Shown: piece after piece, positions 1 through 9,102 of the stretch
Layout of the letters: each line of letters begins with the position of its first letter
Numbering within the stretch: the first letter of the stretch is position 1
Assembly: GCF_000730165.1 (NCBI RefSeq)
Contig: NZ_CP022110.1
Location: 1,743,501 to 1,807,500, forward strand
Length of the DNA stretch: 64,000 nucleotides
Source of the DNA: Nitrospirillum viridazoti CBAmc
Lineage (GTDB): Bacteria > Pseudomonadota > Alphaproteobacteria > Azospirillales > Azospirillaceae
Direction of reading: 5' to 3'
Position numbers and translations under genes: made by a program
Notes under the pieces: generated by a model
Seen by the model: only the letters and a program-made list of their open reading frames with translations
Told to the model about the DNA's origin: nothing
Databases searched by the model: none

Positions 1-413
<413 letters not shown>

Positions 414-432
414 GGCATAGGCGGACGGGACG

Positions 433-657
433 ATGGCGGAGCGGGTTCATCCCAGCAATGGCGATAACGGGACAGGCGCCAGCCGGTCCCGACCCCGTGC
501 CCGCATCCTACCCGCCCGTTCGCTGGAGAGCCATCTGCCGGCCAACGACAACCCCGTGCCCCCGGGCCGGCGGTTGAAGCGGTTGGTGTGGATGACCTTC
601 GCCACCCTGGGCGCAGTCCTGGGCATCGCGGCCACCGTGGTGTCCCTGCTGCACTGA
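433..657 (+). CDS. Small hypothetical membrane protein (74 aa)
   Basis: I do not recognise this family. The protein has a basic, proline- and arginine-rich N-terminal half and one hydrophobic segment near the C-terminus (about residues 51-72, starting LVWMTFATLGAVLGIAATVV), so it is probably a single-pass inner-membrane protein. It starts 19 bases after gltA on the same strand and ends 35 bases before a good intrinsic terminator, which suggests cotranscription with gltA. The 74-codon length and lack of recognised homology leave some doubt that it is translated. Confidence 0.5.
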   Translation: MAERVHPSNGDNGTGASRSRPRARILPARSLESHLPANDNPVPPGRRLKRLVWMTFATLGAVLGIAATVVSLLH

Positions 658-692
658 GGGACGATGGCGAACACCTTCCCGTGCTTTCTGGA

Positions 693-728
693 AAGGCCGT
701 CCGGGCGACCGGGCGGCCTTTTCTTTCA
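693..728 (+). terminator. Rho-independent terminator after gltA and the small ORF
   Basis: The arms at 693-704 and 709-720 form a 12-base-pair GC-rich stem (one G-U pair) with a four-base loop. A T-rich run (TTCTTT) follows at 721-726. Confidence 0.75.
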
Positions 729-751
729 TATCGTGCCAATGGCCCAGGTTC

Positions 752-790
752 ACCGCATGCATTGCTGGTACTGCCGGCAATGCATGCGGT
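752..790. promoter_or_regulatory. Perfect 14-bp inverted repeat upstream of the ComB-like gene
   Basis: ACCGCATGCATTGC at 752-765 is repeated as its exact reverse complement at 777-790, with an 11-base spacer that can extend the stem. The dyad lies 64 bases upstream of the ComB-like start codon. It may be an operator or a leader hairpin. There is no T-run, so it does not look like a terminator. Confidence 0.5.
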
Positions 791-853
791 CAAAAACTTC
801 CCAACAGGTACTGGTCGGGCTGATGGCCGGAGCTGTACGTCGCAGGTGCGATC

Positions 854-1561
854 ATGACCCAGACTGTACACAGCGAATGGGGCTTGGCCGGGGTGGAGGG
901 GTTGCGTGAACGCGTGGCGGTGCTGGTCATCGTCGACATCCTGTCCTTTTCCACCGCCGTCGATATCGCGACCAGCCGCGGCGCGGCCATTCTGCCCTTT
1001 CCCTATGGTGACGCGGCGGCGGCCCAGACCGCCGCTGATAAGGCGGGCGCCGTGCTGGCGGCCCCGCGCAACGCTGGCGGCCAACTCAGCCTGTCGCCCC
1101 GCTCCCTCACCGCCATCACGTCCGGCACCCGGCTTATGCTGCCATCGCCCAATGGCTCCCGGCTTTCCCTGGCGGGCGGCGCGGCGAAGGTGATGGCGGG
1201 TTGCCTGCGCAATGTCGTGGCCGTCGCACGACAGGCCCACATGCTGGCCGAGGGCGGCGACATCGCCGTCATCCCGGCGGGCGAGCGCTGGCCGGATGGC
1301 AGCCTGCGGCCAGCGGTGGAGGATCTGCTGGGGGCCGGTGCCATCATCGCGGCGCTGGACCTGCCGACGTCCGCCGAGGCGCGGGTGGCGCGCGACGCCC
1401 ACAGGGCGGCTGGGCCTGACCTGGCCGACATCATCCGGGGCAGCCAGTCCGGCCGGGAACTGGCCGGTTGGGGCTACGCCGATGATGTGGAACTTGCCCT
1501 TGAGCTGAACGTCAGCACCACGGCGCCGGTCTTGCGTGACGGCGCCTATCAGGCGCCCTAG
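854..1561 (+). CDS. 2-phosphosulfolactate phosphatase family protein (ComB-like)
   Basis: The protein matches the ComB family, which removes phosphate from 2-phospho-3-sulfolactate in the archaeal coenzyme M pathway. Family features include VIVDILSFSTAVDIA near the N-terminus (the DxLxxST-type motif), LPSPNGS in the middle, and a C-terminal SGRELAGWGYADDVELALELN block. Its length (235 residues) is normal. No other sulfolactate or coenzyme M genes are nearby, so the substrate in this bacterium is uncertain. The gene converges on the MocR-type regulator with a four-base overlap of the 3' ends. Confidence 0.75.
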   Translation: MTQTVHSEWGLAGVEGLRERVAVLVIVDILSFSTAVDIATSRGAAILPFPYGDAAAAQTAADKAGAVLAAPRNAGGQLSLSPRSLTAITSGTRLMLPSPNGSRLSLAGGAAKVMAGCLRNVVAVARQAHMLAEGGDIAVIPAGERWPDGSLRPAVEDLLGAGAIIAALDLPTSAEARVARDAHRAAGPDLADIIRGSQSGRELAGWGYADDVELALELNVSTTAPVLRDGAYQAP

Positions 1562-2976
1562 GCCCCGTCCATCGCCCGGGCCAGCACCTCGAAGATGCGG
1601 GGGCTGTCGCACTGGGCGACGTTGAAACGCAGGAAGCCGTCGGCGGTATTGGTCAGGCTGAAGACGTCACCGGGTGCCAGCACCACCCCGTGGTCCAGCG
1701 CCGCGCGGGCCAAAGCCACCGACGACGCGCCCGGCGGCAGGGTCGCCCACAGGAACATGCCACCCCGGGGCTCAACCCACGGCTTGAGCCCCAAGACCTC
1801 CAGCCGGCGTACCGTACGTCCCATGGCGCCGGCCAGGCGCGCGCGTACGCCTTCCATATGCCGCCGGTAGCTGCCGTCGGTGAGCAGCTGGTGGATAATG
1901 CGTGGATTGGTGGTGGCGTTGCCGAAGGCAGTGGCCAGCTTCACATCGGCGATGCCTTGGATCCAGTCACCCCGCGCCACGACATAGCCGCAACGTACCG
2001 CCGCCGACAGCGTCTTGGAAAAGCTGCCGATGTGGACCACCCGCTCCAGCCCATCGAAGGCGGCCAGCCGGGGCGACGGCTCCGCCTCGAAATCGCTGAA
2101 GATGTCATCCTCGACGATCAGGATGTCGTGGGCCGCCGCCAGGGTCAGCAGCTTGTGCGCCACCGGCGCGGTCAGGCTGGCACCCGTGGGATTGTGCAGG
2201 GCGGCGTTGGTGATGTAGAGGCGCGGCCGATGGGTCGCCGCCGCCTGGGCGAAGACCGCCAGATCCGGCCCCGTGGGGGTATAGGGCACGGGCACGGCGC
2301 GGGCACGGTGGGCCGCCACCACGGTCTTGAAGTTGTAGTAGCAGGGGTCATCCAGCAGCACGACGTCGCCCGGTTCCAGCAGGTAGCGGCAGACCAGGTC
2401 GATGGCCTGGCTGCCGCTGTCGGTCAGCAGGATCTGGTCGGCCGCGGCTGCGATGCCGCGGGCCGTGAAACGGTCGGCCAAGTGGCGGCGCAGGGCCGGA
2501 TAGCCCAGGGGGTTGTCGTAGTCCAAGAGGGCCGCCGACGGCGCCCGCGCCAAGGCGCGGAAGGCGCGACGGATGGCCGGTTCCGGCATCCAATCGGCCG
2601 GCAGCCAGCCACACCCGGGCTTCAGCACGCCCTCGCCCGGCTCCAAGGCCTGGCGCATCAGCCACAGCGGATCCACCGCCCGGTCCGGTGGCGGCTCCGC
2701 CCCGGCGAGCGCCGTGCCCATGAGCGCCAGCGGCGCCGCCCGCTTGGCGACGTAAAAGCCGGAACCCGGCCGCGCCGCCAGCACGCCTTCCGCCACCAGG
2801 CGGTCGTACGCCTCCACCACCGTGGATTTGGACACGCCCAGCCGCTCCGCCAGCACGCGGATGGAAGGCGCGCGGGCGCCGGCCGCCAACAGCCGGCCGT
2901 CCACCCAGGCATGGATTTCCGCCATGACCGTTTCCACCAGCGTACGGGCCGGAACGTCTATCGACTGTATCGCCAT
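1558..2976 (-). CDS. MocR-family regulator (GntR HTH fused to aminotransferase fold)
   Basis: An N-terminal winged-helix GntR domain (LAERLGVSKSTVVEAYDRLVAEGVL, about residues 45-70) is joined to a class I aminotransferase-like domain. The PLP-lysine region is IGSFSKTLSAAVRCGYV, with ITNAALHNPTGASL upstream. MocR proteins usually sense PLP or amino-metabolites and control a divergent gene, here probably the EamA transporter. I chose the ATG at 2976 because the alternative ATG at 3027 would put a strong dyad (2983-3008) inside the coding region. Neither start has a clear ribosome-binding site. Confidence 0.88.
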   Translation of the reverse strand: MAIQSIDVPARTLVETVMAEIHAWVDGRLLAAGARAPSIRVLAERLGVSKSTVVEAYDRLVAEGVLAARPGSGFYVAKRAAPLALMGTALAGAEPPPDRAVDPLWLMRQALEPGEGVLKPGCGWLPADWMPEPAIRRAFRALARAPSAALLDYDNPLGYPALRRHLADRFTARGIAAAADQILLTDSGSQAIDLVCRYLLEPGDVVLLDDPCYYNFKTVVAAHRARAVPVPYTPTGPDLAVFAQAAATHRPRLYITNAALHNPTGASLTAPVAHKLLTLAAAHDILIVEDDIFSDFEAEPSPRLAAFDGLERVVHIGSFSKTLSAAVRCGYVVARGDWIQGIADVKLATAFGNATTNPRIIHQLLTDGSYRRHMEGVRARLAGAMGRTVRRLEVLGLKPWVEPRGGMFLWATLPPGASSVALARAALDHGVVLAPGDVFSLTNTADGFLRFNVAQCDSPRIFEVLARAMDGA

Positions 2977-2982
2977 TTGGAT

Positions 2983-3008
2983 CAGTACAGTTTGCTGAAA
3001 CCGTACTG
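2983..3008. promoter_or_regulatory. Candidate MocR operator in the divergent intergenic region
   Basis: CAGTAC at 2983-2988 and GTACTG at 3003-3008 form outer palindromic arms. GTTT at 2990-2993 and AAAC at 2998-3001 form inner arms. Ten of the 13 positions of each half pair symmetrically. The site lies just upstream of the preferred start of the MocR gene and about 70 bases upstream of the EamA gene, a position suited to controlling both. Confidence 0.55.
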
Positions 3009-3078
3009 CACCATACCTTGTGATCATCCGCAGCGAAAGGCAGCATCGGCATCGTTCAGCAAGCCAGGATGCCCCGCC

Positions 3079-4005
3079 ATGACGGACACCACCCTTCCCA
3101 TCCCGCCCGTCACCACAACGTCGGCGCGACAGCCGACAGCCGGCTTCATCTATGGCCTCATCGGCGTCATCATCTTCAGCGGCAGCCTGCCCATCACCAA
3201 GATTGGCGTGGCCGGACTGGGCGCCAACTTCCTCAGCCTGGCGCGGGCGGCCCTGGCCGGTATCATCGCCCTGGGACTACTGGCCTTGCTGCGTCCCCGC
3301 CGGCCAGGCTTGCGCGACCTTCCCAGCCTCGCTGTTGTCGCCGGCGGCGCCGTGGTGGGCTTCCCCTTGCTGTCCGCCCTGGCCCTGCGCTGGATGCCCA
3401 GCACGCACGCCGTCGTCTTCAGCGGCCTGTTGCCCATCTCCACCGCCGTCTTCGGCGCACTGCGCGGCGGCGACCGGCCCGGGGCATCGTTCTGGCTGTT
3501 CTCCTGCGCCGGCGCGGGGGCCATCGCCGCCTACGCCCTGGCGCCCGCTGTCCTGGCCGGTGGCTTTCACCTGGCTCCGGGCGATGGCCTGATGCTGCTG
3601 GCCGTGGCCGTCTGCGGCTTGGCCTATGCGGAGGGGGCGCGGCTGTCGCGCCACCTGGGCGGCTGGCCCGTCATCTGCTGGGCGCTGGTGCTGTCCCTGC
3701 CCCTCATGGCGCCGTTGGCCTTGGCCACCTTCCCCGCCGACTGGCAGTCCGTGCCGGCGAGCGCCTGGGTGGCGCTGGGCTATGTCACCCTGTTCAGCAT
3801 GCTGATCGGCTTTTTCTTCTGGTATCACGGCCTGGGCCTGGGCGGCACGGCGGCGGTGGGACAGATCCAGCTGCTGCAGCCCTTTTGCAGCTTCGGCCTG
3901 GCGGCCGTGCTGCTGGGTGAACCGGTGGGGCCGGCCGTGCTGGGCACGGCCCTGGTCGTGGTGCTGTGCGTGGCCGGCGCCCGGCGCGCCGCCCGGAGGG
4001 GATAA
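3079..4005 (+). CDS. EamA/DMT-superfamily transporter
   Basis: This 308-residue protein has about ten hydrophobic segments arranged as two EamA repeats, typical of drug/metabolite exporters of the inner membrane (for example amino-acid or cofactor efflux). The N-terminal repeat starts at FIYGLIGVIIFSGSLPITKIG, and the second ends with the LLQPFCSFGLAAVLLGEPVG block common in this family. The ATG at 3079 is preceded by AGGA. It is divergent from the MocR regulator, a recurrent pairing in which the regulator controls the exporter. The substrate cannot be read from the sequence. Confidence 0.85.
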   Translation: MTDTTLPIPPVTTTSARQPTAGFIYGLIGVIIFSGSLPITKIGVAGLGANFLSLARAALAGIIALGLLALLRPRRPGLRDLPSLAVVAGGAVVGFPLLSALALRWMPSTHAVVFSGLLPISTAVFGALRGGDRPGASFWLFSCAGAGAIAAYALAPAVLAGGFHLAPGDGLMLLAVAVCGLAYAEGARLSRHLGGWPVICWALVLSLPLMAPLALATFPADWQSVPASAWVALGYVTLFSMLIGFFFWYHGLGLGGTAAVGQIQLLQPFCSFGLAAVLLGEPVGPAVLGTALVVVLCVAGARRAARRG

Positions 4006-4036
4006 ACACCCGCGGCATGAGCCCGGGAATGATGTG

Positions 4037-5230
4037 TCAGAGCCCCGCCTGCTCCGCCTCGCGCGCGCGGGCGTGGATCACCCGCATGACGACCTCGGCC
4101 GCGCGGCGGCTGGGCGGGGTATCCCCCTGGCCCAGCCAGGCGGCCACCTCGGCCACGCCCTCGATCTGTTCCTGGCGGGCGGCGGGGTCGTCCAGCAGGC
4201 GGCCCAAGGCCTCCGCCAGGCGCGACGGCCGGCATTCCTCCTGCAGCAACTCCGGCACCAGCATGCGGTTCAGCATGATGTTGACCAGGTTGACGAAGCG
4301 CACCTTGATCAGGCCGCGATACAGCCGGTAGGTCAGCGGGTGGATGCGATAGGCGATGACGGCGGGCAGCCGGGCCAGCGCCAGTTCCAGCGCCACCGTG
4401 CCGGACGCGGCCAGGGCGGCCTCGCTGGCGGCGAAGGCGTCATACTTGTCCTGGTCACCCTCCACCACCACGGCGGGCAGCGGCCAGCTCTTCACCGCCT
4501 CCTCCACCAGGGCCTTGGTGGCGGGCACCGTGGGCACGGCCGCCACCACGCGCGGCAGGCGCGGCGCCAGGATGTCCAGCGCGCCCTTGAAATCGGGCAG
4601 CAGCTTGGTCACCTCGCTGCGGCGGCTGCCCGGCAGGATGGTAATGATCCGGGTGTCGGACTCCAGGCTGTGCTTGGCGCGAAAGCGGTCGGCGTCGCCG
4701 GCGTCGGCGCCGCTTTCCACGATGGGGTGGCCCACGAAGCTGCAGTCCAGGCCCGCCTTCTCAAAATAAGGGGGCTCGAACGGCAGCAGCGCCAGCAGAT
4801 GGTCCAGGAACTTGGCGATCTTGGCGGCACGCCCCGGGCGCCAGGCCCAGACGGTCGGCGCCACGTAATGGATCAGGGGAATATCCGGGTTGGCCTTCTT
4901 GACCCGGCGCGCCACGCGGAAGCAGAAGTCCGGCGCATCGATGGTCACCACCGCCGCCGGCTTCATGTCCAGGATGGCTTGTTCCGTCTGCTTCATACGC
5001 CGCAGCAGGCTGGGCAGCTTGGGCAGCAGTTCCGCCAGGCCGAACAGGGCCAATTCCTCCATGGGGAACAGGCTTTTCAGGCCCTGGGCCTTCATGCGCT
5101 CCCCGCCGATGCCAGCGAAGCGGATGGCGCCAAACGTTTCCTGCTTCAGGGCCAGCATCAGCCGACCACCCAGCACGTCGCCCGACGGTTCCCCCGCGAC
5201 GAGGAAGACCAACGGCACATCCTCGTTCAT
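4037..5230 (-). CDS. lpxB: Lipid-A-disaccharide synthase
   Basis: LpxB joins UDP-2,3-diacylglucosamine and lipid X to form the lipid A disaccharide at the inner-membrane face. The 397-residue length and the N-terminal VFLVAGEPSGDVLGGRLM signature are typical, as are HYVAPTVWAWRPGRAAKI and ITILPGSRRSEV. The start codon overlaps the stop of lpxI by four bases (ATGA), indicating translational coupling. It is the last gene of the long minus-strand envelope block. Confidence 0.95.
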   Translation of the reverse strand: MNEDVPLVFLVAGEPSGDVLGGRLMLALKQETFGAIRFAGIGGERMKAQGLKSLFPMEELALFGLAELLPKLPSLLRRMKQTEQAILDMKPAAVVTIDAPDFCFRVARRVKKANPDIPLIHYVAPTVWAWRPGRAAKIAKFLDHLLALLPFEPPYFEKAGLDCSFVGHPIVESGADAGDADRFRAKHSLESDTRIITILPGSRRSEVTKLLPDFKGALDILAPRLPRVVAAVPTVPATKALVEEAVKSWPLPAVVVEGDQDKYDAFAASEAALAASGTVALELALARLPAVIAYRIHPLTYRLYRGLIKVRFVNLVNIMLNRMLVPELLQEECRPSRLAEALGRLLDDPAARQEQIEGVAEVAAWLGQGDTPPSRRAAEVVMRVIHARAREAEQAGL

Positions 5231-6057
5231 ACCGCCTCCGTAACGATACCGGTGACGAACAGGCCGGCGGCGTCCGCCGCCTGGGCCACCTGTTCTGCGC
5301 CCAAGGTCAGGGTGCCGCCCGCCTCCACCGCGATGCCGCGGAAGCCATGGGCCGCCGCCTTCCGCACCGTTGTAACGCCGATGGTGGGCAGATCCAGGCG
5401 GATGTCCTGCTGGGGTTTGCGCATTTTGACCAGGATGGGGCCGGGCCCCTCGCGGCGCAGTCCGCCGCAGCGTTCGATCAGGGCGTCGGTGCCCTCGATG
5501 GCCTCAACCCCCAGCACCAGCCCCTGCTGCACCACCACCGCCTGGCCCACGTCCAGCAGGCCCAGGGTGCGGGCCACGGCCACGCCGTGGTGGATGTCGG
5601 CCTCGGCAGCGGCGTCGGGCGCCAGGGCGCCCATGGGGCCGGCGGGACTCAGCAGCCCCTGCACCAGGGCCTGCACGGCCACGACGGCGAACCCCTCCTC
5701 CTCCAGCGTCGCCACCAGGGCGCGCAGGATGCCGTCGTCACCCAAGGCCCTGGCGCCGATGCGGGCGAAGAACTTGGCGGCGAACCAGTCGGGACGCATT
5801 TCGGCCAGGCTGGGCCGGCGCACGCGGCCGGCCAGCACGATCTCCCCCACGCCTTCCGCGCGCAGCCGGTCCAGGATGGCACCGGCTGCGCCGATGCGGA
5901 ACGTCGCCTGGGGCACGTCCGGGGGCACGGTGGCGCCTTGGCCGTCGAGGGCCACGACGAAAACCGGGCGCCCCAGGGCGCGGCAGGTGTCGACCAGCCG
6001 GCTGGGCAGGTCGCCCCCACCCGCCAGTATCCCCAGTTTTACGGGGGTGTCCGGCAT
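5227..6057 (-). CDS. lpxI: UDP-2,3-diacylglucosamine pyrophosphatase LpxI (DUF1009)
   Basis: LpxI hydrolyses UDP-2,3-diacylglucosamine to lipid X and UMP. It replaces LpxH in many alphaproteobacteria. The N-terminal LGILAGGGDLPSRLV and the internal VLAGRVRRPSLAEMRPD segment identify the family, and the length (276 residues) fits. I placed the start at 6057 because its ATG overlaps the lpxA stop as TGATG; an upstream in-frame start at 6072 would lie inside lpxA. The position between lpxA and lpxB is the usual one. Confidence 0.92.
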   Translation of the reverse strand: MPDTPVKLGILAGGGDLPSRLVDTCRALGRPVFVVALDGQGATVPPDVPQATFRIGAAGAILDRLRAEGVGEIVLAGRVRRPSLAEMRPDWFAAKFFARIGARALGDDGILRALVATLEEEGFAVVAVQALVQGLLSPAGPMGALAPDAAAEADIHHGVAVARTLGLLDVGQAVVVQQGLVLGVEAIEGTDALIERCGGLRREGPGPILVKMRKPQQDIRLDLPTIGVTTVRKAAAHGFRGIAVEAGGTLTLGAEQVAQAADAAGLFVTGIVTEAV

Positions 6058-6848
6058 CAGCGGGGCTGGCACAGGGCGCGGCCGCCACGGCCGCGGATAA
6101 AGGTCAGCACTTCCCCCACCACCGGGGTGGGGTGCGCGCTTTCCACCGCCGCCATGCGGTCGGCCAGCGTGCCCTCATGGCCGAAGATGCCGTCGAAGGC
6201 GGTGCGCAGGGCGTTCACATCCTCGCGGGTGAAGCCGCGGCGGGTCAGCCCCACCAGGTTCAGCCCCGCCAGGAAGGCGCGGTCGCCCTTCACCAGGCCA
6301 TAGGGGATGACGTCGCTTTCCACGCCCGACATGCCGCCGATCATGGCGTGGGCGCCGATGCGCACCCACTGGTGCACGGCCGAGAGCCCCCCCAGGATGG
6401 CGTTGTCACCCACCTCGACATGGCCGCCCAGGGTGGCGTTGTTGGCCAGGATGACGTTGTCACCCACGATGCAGTCGTGCGCCACGTGGGACGAGGCCAT
6501 GAACAGGCAGCCGTCGCCCACTCGGGTCACCATACCGCCGCCTTCCGTGCCGATGTGCATGGTCACATGCTCACGGATCCGGTTGTTGCGGCCCACGATC
6601 AGCTCCGCCGGCTCCCCCTTGAACTTCAGGTCCTGGGGGGCGTGACCGATGGAGGCGAAGGGATAGATGACGGTGCCGGCGCCCACTTGGGTACGGCCTT
6701 CCACCACCACATGGCTTTTCAGGTCGACGCCGTCCCCCAGCGTGACGTGGGGACCGACCACGCAGAAGGGGCCGATCTTGACCCCGGCGCCGATCTGGGC
6801 CGCGGGATCGACCACGGCGGTCGGGTGGATAACGGTCTCGCTCATCAC
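6057..6848 (-). CDS. lpxA: UDP-N-acetylglucosamine O-acyltransferase
   Basis: LpxA transfers an R-3-hydroxyacyl chain from ACP to UDP-GlcNAc, the first step of lipid A synthesis. The 263-residue protein begins with hexapeptide repeats of the left-handed beta-helix ([21 protein letters not shown]), includes the catalytic-histidine region [15 protein letters not shown], and ends with a helical C-terminal domain. It starts nine bases after fabZ and its stop overlaps the lpxI start. Confidence 0.95.
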   Translation of the reverse strand: MMSETVIHPTAVVDPAAQIGAGVKIGPFCVVGPHVTLGDGVDLKSHVVVEGRTQVGAGTVIYPFASIGHAPQDLKFKGEPAELIVGRNNRIREHVTMHIGTEGGGMVTRVGDGCLFMASSHVAHDCIVGDNVILANNATLGGHVEVGDNAILGGLSAVHQWVRIGAHAMIGGMSGVESDVIPYGLVKGDRAFLAGLNLVGLTRRGFTREDVNALRTAFDGIFGHEGTLADRMAAVESAHPTPVVGEVLTFIRGRGGRALCQPR

Positions 6849-6857
6849 GGATAAGGC

Positions 6858-7349
6858 CTAGCTGTCCATCACGATCATGGCGGCGTAGGTCGCCTCGGCA
6901 CACAGCTGGCCGTCCACCCAGGCCTCGCCTTTGAACTTCCACACGTTACGGCGGTTCTGGATCTTCTGGACCTTGATCTCGACGCGGTCGCCCGGCACCA
7001 CCGGGCGGCGGAACTTCGCCTCCTCGATGGACATGAAGTAGACCAGCTTGCCTTCCGCCGACTCACCCAGCGTGTGCATGACCAGCACGGCAGAAGTCTG
7101 GGCCATGGCCTCCACGATCATGACGCCCGGCATGACGGGCTTCTGCGGGAAGTGGCCGGTGAAGAACGGCTCGTTGATCGTGACGTTCTTGATGCCCGTG
7201 CAGCTCTCACCCGTGATGATGTCGACGATCTTGTCGATCAACAGCATGGGATAGCGGTGCGGGATCATCTGCATGATCCGCAGGATGTCCAAATCGGGTA
7301 CCTTGCCAGGAACCTTCTGCTCTTCAGTCGTCACGTCCATCACCTTCAT
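6858..7349 (-). CDS. fabZ: 3-hydroxyacyl-ACP dehydratase FabZ
   Basis: FabZ dehydrates 3-hydroxyacyl-ACP in type II fatty-acid elongation and competes with LpxA for R-3-hydroxyacyl-ACP. The 163-residue hot-dog-fold protein shows the active-site regions [11 protein letters not shown] and [20 protein letters not shown]. It sits between lpxD and lpxA as in most proteobacteria. Its start overlaps the 3' end of lpxD by 26 bases. Confidence 0.95.
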   Translation of the reverse strand: MKVMDVTTEEQKVPGKVPDLDILRIMQMIPHRYPMLLIDKIVDIITGESCTGIKNVTINEPFFTGHFPQKPVMPGVMIVEAMAQTSAVLVMHTLGESAEGKLVYFMSIEEAKFRRPVVPGDRVEIKVQKIQNRRNVWKFKGEAWVDGQLCAEATYAAMIVMDS

Positions 7350-8364
7350 TCCTACCCCGCACCAGGCGACCCAGCGCCGCTACCTGGCGCAACCATTGCC
7401 GCATGGGCACGGCCGGCGAACCGCCGACCTTTTCCCCCGGCCCCACGTCCCGCATGACACCGCTTTGTGCCGCGATCTGCGCGCCGGCGCCGATCTTCAA
7501 ATGCCCCGTCACGCCGGCCTGTGCCGCCAGCACGACATGATGATCCAGCTTGGTGCTGCCCGATATCCCCGCCTGGGCCACGATGACGCAGCCGGCACCA
7601 AGGTGCACGTTGTGCCCGATTTGCACCAAATTATCAATCATACAGCCCCGGCCGATGACCGTGTCGGGCCCGGCCCCCCGGTCCACCGTGGCGTTGGCGC
7701 CGATTTCCACGTCATCCTCAATCACCACCCGCCCCATCTGCGGCACGCGCACATGGCCGGCCAGGTCCATGGCGAAGCCGAAGCCGTCCTGGCCGATGCG
7801 GGCGCCGGGATATATCGTGACCCGCGCCCCCAGGATGCAGTGGGTCAGCGAGGCGTTGGCGCCGATGACGGTGTCGTCCCCCAACCGCACGTTCACGCCG
7901 ATGGTGGCGTTCGGGCCGATGCGGCAGCGGGCGCCGATGACGGCCCCCGCCTCCACCACCGCGCCCGCGGCGATGTCCGTCCCCTCACCCACCTCGGCGC
8001 CGGGGTCGACATGGGCGCCGGCGCTGATCTTCCCCGACGGGGCGGTCGCCGGGTAGAAGGCCTGGGCGCACAAGGCGTAGGCCTTGTAAGGGTTGCGCGA
8101 CAGCAACAGCGCCACGCCCGCCGGCGCCTTGGACGCGAGCGCCGGATGCACCACCACCGCGCCCGCCCGCGTGGCGCTGAAGGCGGCCACGTACTTCTTG
8201 TTGTCGAGGAAGCTCAGTTGGCCCGGCTCCGCAGCATCCAGCGCGGCGACATCGCTCAGGACCAGGTCCGGGTCGCTGCCCGGCGCCACCTCGGCGCCGG
8301 AGCGCCGCGCCAGCTCGGCAAGGGTGTAGGGCCCGGCCCGGTTGAAGAAACGGGGATCGGCCAT
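7324..8364 (-). CDS. lpxD: UDP-3-O-acylglucosamine N-acyltransferase
   Basis: LpxD adds the second hydroxyacyl chain in lipid A synthesis. The 346-residue protein has an N-terminal uridine-binding domain, then a long series of hexapeptide repeats (for example [14 protein letters not shown] and [17 protein letters not shown]), and a C-terminal helix. The chosen ATG at 8364 has GAAAGG about 10 bases upstream; an in-frame TTG at 8382 is less likely. Confidence 0.95.
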   Translation of the reverse strand: MADPRFFNRAGPYTLAELARRSGAEVAPGSDPDLVLSDVAALDAAEPGQLSFLDNKKYVAAFSATRAGAVVVHPALASKAPAGVALLLSRNPYKAYALCAQAFYPATAPSGKISAGAHVDPGAEVGEGTDIAAGAVVEAGAVIGARCRIGPNATIGVNVRLGDDTVIGANASLTHCILGARVTIYPGARIGQDGFGFAMDLAGHVRVPQMGRVVIEDDVEIGANATVDRGAGPDTVIGRGCMIDNLVQIGHNVHLGAGCVIVAQAGISGSTKLDHHVVLAAQAGVTGHLKIGAGAQIAAQSGVMRDVGPGEKVGGSPAVPMRQWLRQVAALGRLVRGRNEGDGRDD

Positions 8365-8389
8365 GGGAACGGCACCTTTCAACGGCAGC

Positions 8390-8439
8390 GACCGCGCCCG
8401 GGCGCGCCATCCCGTCGAGAGGGCGCCCGGGTGCCGGTC
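8390..8439. other. GC-rich hairpin between ompH and lpxD
   Basis: Segments at 8390-8405 and 8423-8439 are near-perfect reverse complements around a core GCCCGGGCGC. The right arm includes the ompH stop codon. There is no T-run on the minus-strand transcript, so it may act as an mRNA-processing or stabilising stem between two differently expressed genes rather than as a full terminator. Confidence 0.4.
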
Positions 8440-9085
8440 AGTTCGGAACGTTGACCGTGATCTGCGGCAACGTGGCGTTCAAGCGTGACAACACGGTGTT
8501 GGTGATGTCCAGCGCGTCGTCGGCCATGTAGATGATGTTGGAGCGCGGAATGACCAGCGTGAAGCCGTTCTCGCGCGCCACCTCGCCCACCACGCGTACC
8601 ATATTGTCGCGCAATTGGGCGCTGGCGGCGGCGAAGGCGTTGTCCAACTGGCGCTTGCGTTCCTGCAGGCGCCGCTGCACCTCCGCCACCTGCTGTTCGA
8701 AGTCCTTGCGCTTGGCGTCGAAGTCCTCCTGGCCCAGCTTGGTCCGCTGGCTGGCCAGTTCCTTTTCCGCCTGCCGCAGGAACTGTTCCTGCTGCGACTG
8801 TTCCGCCTGGAACTTCTGCGTCTGCTCGCTGTCCTGTCGCTTCATGCTCTGCATGGCGGAGCACTTTTCCAGCAGGATCTGCACGTCGACCACGGCGATG
8901 GTCGTCACCGGCTTCTGCTGGCTGTCGCTGGCCACGGGCTTGGCCGACGCCTTGGCCGGGGCCGCCGCCAGGGCGGCATCCAAGGGCGCCAAGCCCCCAA
9001 AACCAAGAACGAGGGCCGCCAAGGCGGCCCTCGCATGGGAAAGGCAAACGGTCGGGGGTGTGGTGCGGCGTGCGAACGCCATCAT
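8438..9085 (-). CDS. OmpH/Skp-family periplasmic chaperone
   Basis: Skp-like chaperones hold unfolded outer-membrane proteins in the periplasm for delivery to BamA. The 215-residue protein has a signal peptide (hydrophobic core [16 protein letters not shown], cleavage near ALAAA), a coiled-coil central region rich in Q, E, K and R (about residues 65-150), and the [13 protein letters not shown] start of the OmpH domain. The ATG at 9085 has AAGGGACGGGAC just upstream. It lies between bamA and lpxD, the standard position. The coding region for the signal peptide contains an 11-bp perfect inverted repeat at 9010-9033. Confidence 0.9.
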   Translation of the reverse strand: MMAFARRTTPPTVCLSHARAALAALVLGFGGLAPLDAALAAAPAKASAKPVASDSQQKPVTTIAVVDVQILLEKCSAMQSMKRQDSEQTQKFQAEQSQQEQFLRQAEKELASQRTKLGQEDFDAKRKDFEQQVAEVQRRLQERKRQLDNAFAAASAQLRDNMVRVVGEVARENGFTLVIPRSNIIYMADDALDITNTVLSRLNATLPQITVNVPN

Positions 9086-9102
9086 GTCCCGTCCCTTCGT
9101 TC

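Noticed and set aside
3917-6100. Plus-strand open frame of 727 codons
   Set aside because: It overlaps lpxB and lpxI on the opposite strand and has shadow-like composition (H, Q, G, R, S).
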